Source of the DNA: VBDM01 sp035317085
GTDB taxonomy: Bacteria; Pseudomonadota; Gammaproteobacteria; Burkholderiales; SG8-39
Assembly: GCA_035317085.1 (NCBI GenBank)
Contig: DATHHS010000011.1
Coordinates: 1 to 17,931, forward strand
Length of the DNA: 17,931 nucleotides
Reading direction: 5' to 3'
A model generated the notes under the pieces. It ran no database searches and was not told the origin of the DNA. It was given only the letters and a program-made list of their open reading frames with translations. Position 1 is the first letter of the stretch; each line of letters starts with the position of its first letter. The translations under genes and the position numbers were made by a program. Shown in pieces: positions 15,296-17,931 of this stretch.

Positions 15296-15912
15296 CACCG
15301 GTTCACCAGAAACAGGCGCTGGAAGCGGCCTGCACCTTTCAACTGGAGGGTTACGGTCACCGCCTGCGGCAAACTGTCGTTCGCCCCCGCCGGCACCGGC
15401 CAGTCCTGACCCGCATCCACTCCCTGGCTGGAAAAGTGCAACTCGAAAACCTCGACGTTGTCGAGCAGCGGCGCTTCGAGCGCAACGGTCGCCGGGGCGC
15501 GATCGAGCACCGGCCAGGTGATGCGAATGAGCTTTCCTTCGCGCAGCAGGTAGGCGACGCGGCGCAGATCGGAATACACGCCTTCGCCGTAGTGCAGCTC
15601 GCCGCCGCGCGTCAGCTCCAGGCTCGGTTCGGCGAGCGCGCGCGGGTCGTAGGGCCGCCCCACGAACGCGGGCAGCGGAAACCCGCCCACGTCGCGCACC
15701 TGGCGCGAGCGCGCGTGAGCGAGATCGTCGGAGATGCGCAAGAAAACCTGCGACAGATTCTGCCAGACGCGCTGCTCGTCGGCGAGGCGCGCGCGCCCGT
15801 CGAGCAGGCGGCCGAGGCCCGCGTAAGCCATGACCGAAAAAATCCCGAAGATCACGAGCGCGACCAGCAGCTCGATCAGCGTGAAGCCGCGGGCGCGCCC
15901 GGAGCGACTCAT
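15295..15912 (-). CDS. gspJ: Type II secretion minor pseudopilin GspJ
   Basis: A 205-residue prepilin. The leader MSRSGRARG is followed by the prepilin peptidase site G9/F10 with Glu at +5 (FTLIE) and a hydrophobic helix (LLVALVIFGIFSVMAYAGL). The body has the GspJ features DLRRVAYLLREGKLIRITWP and an ending with QLKGAGRFQRLFL. GspJ forms the pseudopilus tip with GspI and GspK. The ATG overlaps the gspI stop codon (ATGA). The frame stays open far upstream as a shadow through gspI and gspH. Confidence 0.9.
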   Translation of the reverse strand: MSRSGRARGFTLIELLVALVIFGIFSVMAYAGLGRLLDGRARLADEQRVWQNLSQVFLRISDDLAHARSRQVRDVGGFPLPAFVGRPYDPRALAEPSLELTRGGELHYGEGVYSDLRRVAYLLREGKLIRITWPVLDRAPATVALEAPLLDNVEVFELHFSSQGVDAGQDWPVPAGANDSLPQAVTVTLQLKGAGRFQRLFLVNR

Positions 15913-16442
15913 CTCACCGGCCCCGTCGGCGATCCCGGCTGCGTTCCCGGTTGCGTTCCCGCCGGCACTCCTGGTTGCGTGCCCGTCTGCGTTCCCGTTG
16001 GCGCTCCTGGTTGCGTGCCCGCCTGCGCTCCCGTCGGCGCTCCCGGTGGCAACACCACCTGCGGTCCGGTCTGTTCGACAAAGCCGGTCAGGTGCACGAT
16101 CGCAACGTCCGTGCCCGGCAGCATCACGTTCAACTCGACCCGCCGCATTTTGGCCACGGGCGTCGGGCCCGTCTCCTGGCGCCAGTGGAACGGGTGCCCG
16201 GCCATCTCGGCGTCGCCCTCCTTCACATCGAGCGCCGGCCATTCCTGCCGCAGTTCGAGCCCGGCGAGCAGGTCTTCGGCGACCCAGCGGGCGAGCGCGC
16301 GATCGCGCAGCGCCGCCGTGGTGTCGATCGCGGCGCCCAGTCCGCGCACGGTCGCGGTGAGCGCAATCGCGAGCACCGTCAGAGCAATCAGGATTTCCAG
16401 CAGCGTAAATCCGGCCGCGTCGCTTCGCCGGGTGACGCTCAC
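15909..16442 (-). CDS. gspI: Type II secretion minor pseudopilin GspI with repetitive C-terminal tail
   Basis: A 177-residue prepilin. Leader VSVTRRSDAAG, cleavage at G11/F12, Glu at +5 (FTLLE), hydrophobic helix ILIALTVLAIALTATV, then the compact GspI domain to about residue 131. The usual family ends near there. Residues 132-177 are a Gly/Pro/Thr/Gln-rich repeat tail (TQPG and APTG units) absent from ordinary GspI. The DNA under the tail (about 15912-16050) is internally repetitive. The start is a GTG overlapping the gspH stop (GTGA). The tail could be disordered on the pseudopilus tip or could simply be repeat slippage past the domain. Confidence 0.88.
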   Translation of the reverse strand: MSVTRRSDAAGFTLLEILIALTVLAIALTATVRGLGAAIDTTAALRDRALARWVAEDLLAGLELRQEWPALDVKEGDAEMAGHPFHWRQETGPTPVAKMRRVELNVMLPGTDVAIVHLTGFVEQTGPQVVLPPGAPTGAQAGTQPGAPTGTQTGTQPGVPAGTQPGTQPGSPTGPVR

Positions 16443-16948
16443 GGGCCGGCCTGAGCGCGTATGCTGCCGTCGGGCGACCCGACGATGCTCCAGCGCACGC
16501 GCTCGCTCGAAACAACGACGCGGAACGCGGGCAGCTCGCCGCTGGGCTGGAACACCACCCCGTCGCGCGCGGCATCCTCGCTCGCGCCTTCGATCTTCAG
16601 CGACTCGATGATGATCCTCGCCGGCAGCTTCTGCGGACGCAGCACGTCGTCGGTGCCCGTGACCTTGAGGCGGCCATTGCGTTCCAGGCGCAGGAAGCGG
16701 TAGGAATCGCGTCCGGCGCTGAAGGCGAAAACCCGCCCTTGCAGGATCGCCTCCTCGCGCGCCGCGCGCAGCAGGAGCGCGAGATGCTCGCTTTCCTCGC
16801 GGACCAGATCGTCGGGGCCGCGCATGAGCTGAACGCCCACCAGGCCCACGACGATGACGATGATCGCCACCACCACCAGCAACTCGATCAGCGTAAATCC
16901 GTGCGTCGGCCGGCATGCGGCGGTCCGCGACCTTGCACCTATTGCCAC
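16439..16948 (-). CDS. gspH: Type II secretion minor pseudopilin GspH
   Basis: A 169-residue prepilin with leader ending at G17, then FTLIE (Glu22, +5) and the hydrophobic helix LLVVVAIIVIVVGLVGVQL. The rest has the GspH pattern: a basic/acidic segment REESEHLALLLRAAREEAILQGR, then a beta-rich domain. The start is a GTG that overlaps the end of gspG by 10 bases; no in-frame ATG lies near. GspH sits in the pseudopilus near the tip, below the GspI-GspJ-GspK cap. Confidence 0.87.
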   Translation of the reverse strand: MAIGARSRTAACRPTHGFTLIELLVVVAIIVIVVGLVGVQLMRGPDDLVREESEHLALLLRAAREEAILQGRVFAFSAGRDSYRFLRLERNGRLKVTGTDDVLRPQKLPARIIIESLKIEGASEDAARDGVVFQPSGELPAFRVVVSSERVRWSIVGSPDGSIRAQAGP

Positions 16949-17379
16949 GAGCCGATATCGGAGTCGAATCCCTCGCCGCCCGGCTTGCGGTCGGCGCCGA
17001 AGGAAAACACGTCGACCTCGCCGCGGATTCCCGGATTGAGGTACTGGTAATCGGTGCCCCAGGGATCCACCGGCAGCTTCTCGAGATAGCCGCCCGGCTT
17101 CCAGTTTCTCGGAATATCGCCTCGCTCGGGTTTTTTCGTCAGCGCCGCAAGGCCCTGGTCGCTGCTCGGATACGTGCCGCTGTCCAGGCGATAGAGCTTG
17201 AGCGCCCCGATGATCGCCGAGATGTCGGCCTTGGCCGCGATCGCTCGCGCCTGGTCCGGGCGGTCCATGACGCGGGGCACGATCAGCGCCGCGAGGATGC
17301 CGAGAATCGTAATGACGACCAGAAGCTCGATCAGGGTGAAGCCGCGGAGGCGGCGCAAATACGCGTTAACGTTTGTCAT
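16939..17379 (-). CDS. gspG: Type II secretion major pseudopilin GspG
   Basis: A 146-residue major pseudopilin when started at 17379: leader MTNVNAYLRRLRG, cleavage at G13/F14, Glu at +5 (FTLIE), then the hydrophobic helix. The GspG body is clear: LKLYRLDSGTYPSSDQGLAALT, LPVDPWGTDYQYLNPG, and the C-terminal calcium-site region GEGFDSDIGSW. An in-frame ATG at 17403, lying in a duplicated copy of the ribosome site, would add eight residues (MTNVLGNA). Both starts have an AGGAA site. The first AGGAA follows the gspF stop directly (TAGGAA). GspG polymerises into the pseudopilus shaft. Confidence 0.93.
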   Translation of the reverse strand: MTNVNAYLRRLRGFTLIELLVVITILGILAALIVPRVMDRPDQARAIAAKADISAIIGALKLYRLDSGTYPSSDQGLAALTKKPERGDIPRNWKPGGYLEKLPVDPWGTDYQYLNPGIRGEVDVFSFGADRKPGGEGFDSDIGSWQ

Positions 17380-17416
17380 GGCATTTCCTAGCACGTTCGT
17401 CATGTCATTTCCTAGC
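17369..17416 (-). repeat. 24-bp tandem duplication of the gspG ribosome site and start
   Basis: Two adjacent 24-base units on the minus strand, 17416-17393 and 17392-17369, share GCTAGGAAATG, CATGAC and AACGT and differ at two positions. Each contains AGGAA and an ATG. The units are in frame with each other, so either ATG can open gspG. Confidence 0.85.
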
Positions 17417-17931
17417 GCACCAGCTGGTTCATCTCGAATATGGGCAACAGTATCGCGACCACCACGAACAGCACGATCACCCCCATGGCGAGGATCAGCA
17501 TCGGCTCGAGCAACGCGGTGAGCCCGCGGACCCAATTCTCGAGCTCGCGCGCCTGCGCTTCGGCCGCGCGCGCGAGCATGGCGTCCAGGCGTCCGGTGGC
17601 CTCGCCGCTCGCGATCAGGTGGATGACGAGCGGCGGAAACAGCTTTGCCGCGCCGAGCGCCGGCGCGAGCGCCTTGCCCTCGCGCACGCGCCGCACGGCC
17701 TCGTCCACCGCGGCGCGCATCGGCAGATTGGTGAGGACCGCGGAGGCGGACTGCAGCGACACGAGCAGCGGAACGCCGCTTGCGGTGAGGATGCCCAGCG
17801 TGTCGGCAAAGCGCGCGGCGTTGACCCCGCGGATGATCCGCCCCACGAGAGGCAGCCGCAGCAGCCACCCGTGCCAGCGGCTGCGCCGCGCCTCGTTGCG
17901 CAGCATCAGCCTTGCGGCTATGACCGCGCCG
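17412..17931 (-). CDS. gspF: Type II secretion platform protein GspF, C-terminal part
   Basis: The gene enters from the right edge, and its last 173 residues are visible, ending with TAG at 17412. The visible part matches the second GspF/PilC domain: LPLVGRIIRGVNAARFADTL, LTASGVPLL, GEATGRLDAMLARAAEAQ, and a final membrane helix PMLILAMGVIVLFVVVAILLPIFEMNQLV. GspF is the polytopic inner-membrane core of the assembly platform, contacted by the GspE ATPase. The N-terminal half lies outside the window. Confidence 0.92.
   Translation of the reverse strand, partial: GAVIAARLMLRNEARRSRWHGWLLRLPLVGRIIRGVNAARFADTLGILTASGVPLLVSLQSASAVLTNLPMRAAVDEAVRRVREGKALAPALGAAKLFPPLVIHLIASGEATGRLDAMLARAAEAQARELENWVRGLTALLEPMLILAMGVIVLFVVVAILLPIFEMNQLVR

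Noticed and set aside
1..17931. tRNA, rRNA or insertion sequence genes
   Set aside because: I saw no cloverleaf, ribosomal RNA, transposase or terminal inverted repeats.

Overview
The window looks like a GC-rich betaproteobacterium (Burkholderiales/Rhodocyclales-like). That is an inference from family resemblance and base composition, not from a marker gene. Every gene I can support lies on the minus strand, so the biological order runs from the right end of the window to the left.

Right part (17931 to 11790) is the distal half of a general secretory (type II secretion) operon, in the order gspF (cut by the window edge), gspG, H, I, J, K, L, M, N. Most junctions overlap by a few bases (ATGA, GTGA, TGATG), typical of one translationally coupled mRNA. 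It encodes the platform protein GspF, the major and minor pseudopilins, the inner-membrane assembly proteins GspL and GspM, and GspN. The GspC, GspD and GspE genes are not in the window. Oddities are a 24-bp tandem duplication of the gspG ribosome-binding site and start codon, and a Thr-Gln-Pro-Gly-rich tail on GspI.

Middle (11789 to 11390) is a 400-bp non-coding region. It carries a 20-bp palindrome that matches the classical Vibrio fischeri lux box at 17 of 20 positions, followed 22 bases later by a -10-like hexamer pointing at the next operon. This suggests quorum-sensing (LuxR-type) control.

Left part (11389 to 1) is an apparent operon of five genes: a HlyB-like type I secretion ABC transporter with a degenerate peptidase domain; a small DUF3467-like protein; a GT4-type glycosyltransferase fused to a C-terminal LuxR-type DNA-binding domain and split in two frames by a one-base shift; a secreted protein of unknown function; and a very long RTX protein, truncated by the window edge. 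The RTX protein has an N-terminal class-3-lipase-like domain (GHSLG), a middle EF-hand-like segment and about 1,100 visible residues of calcium-binding nonapeptide repeats built from ~900-bp units. The likely logic is that a cell-density signal drives production and type I export of a large surface or extracellular RTX lipase. The glycosyltransferase with its LuxR-type domain may feed back on the same promoter. No HlyD-type adaptor or TolC gene is visible here.

The RTX gene and its secreted partner are visibly less GC-rich (roughly half) than the gsp block (roughly two thirds), compatible with separate origins.
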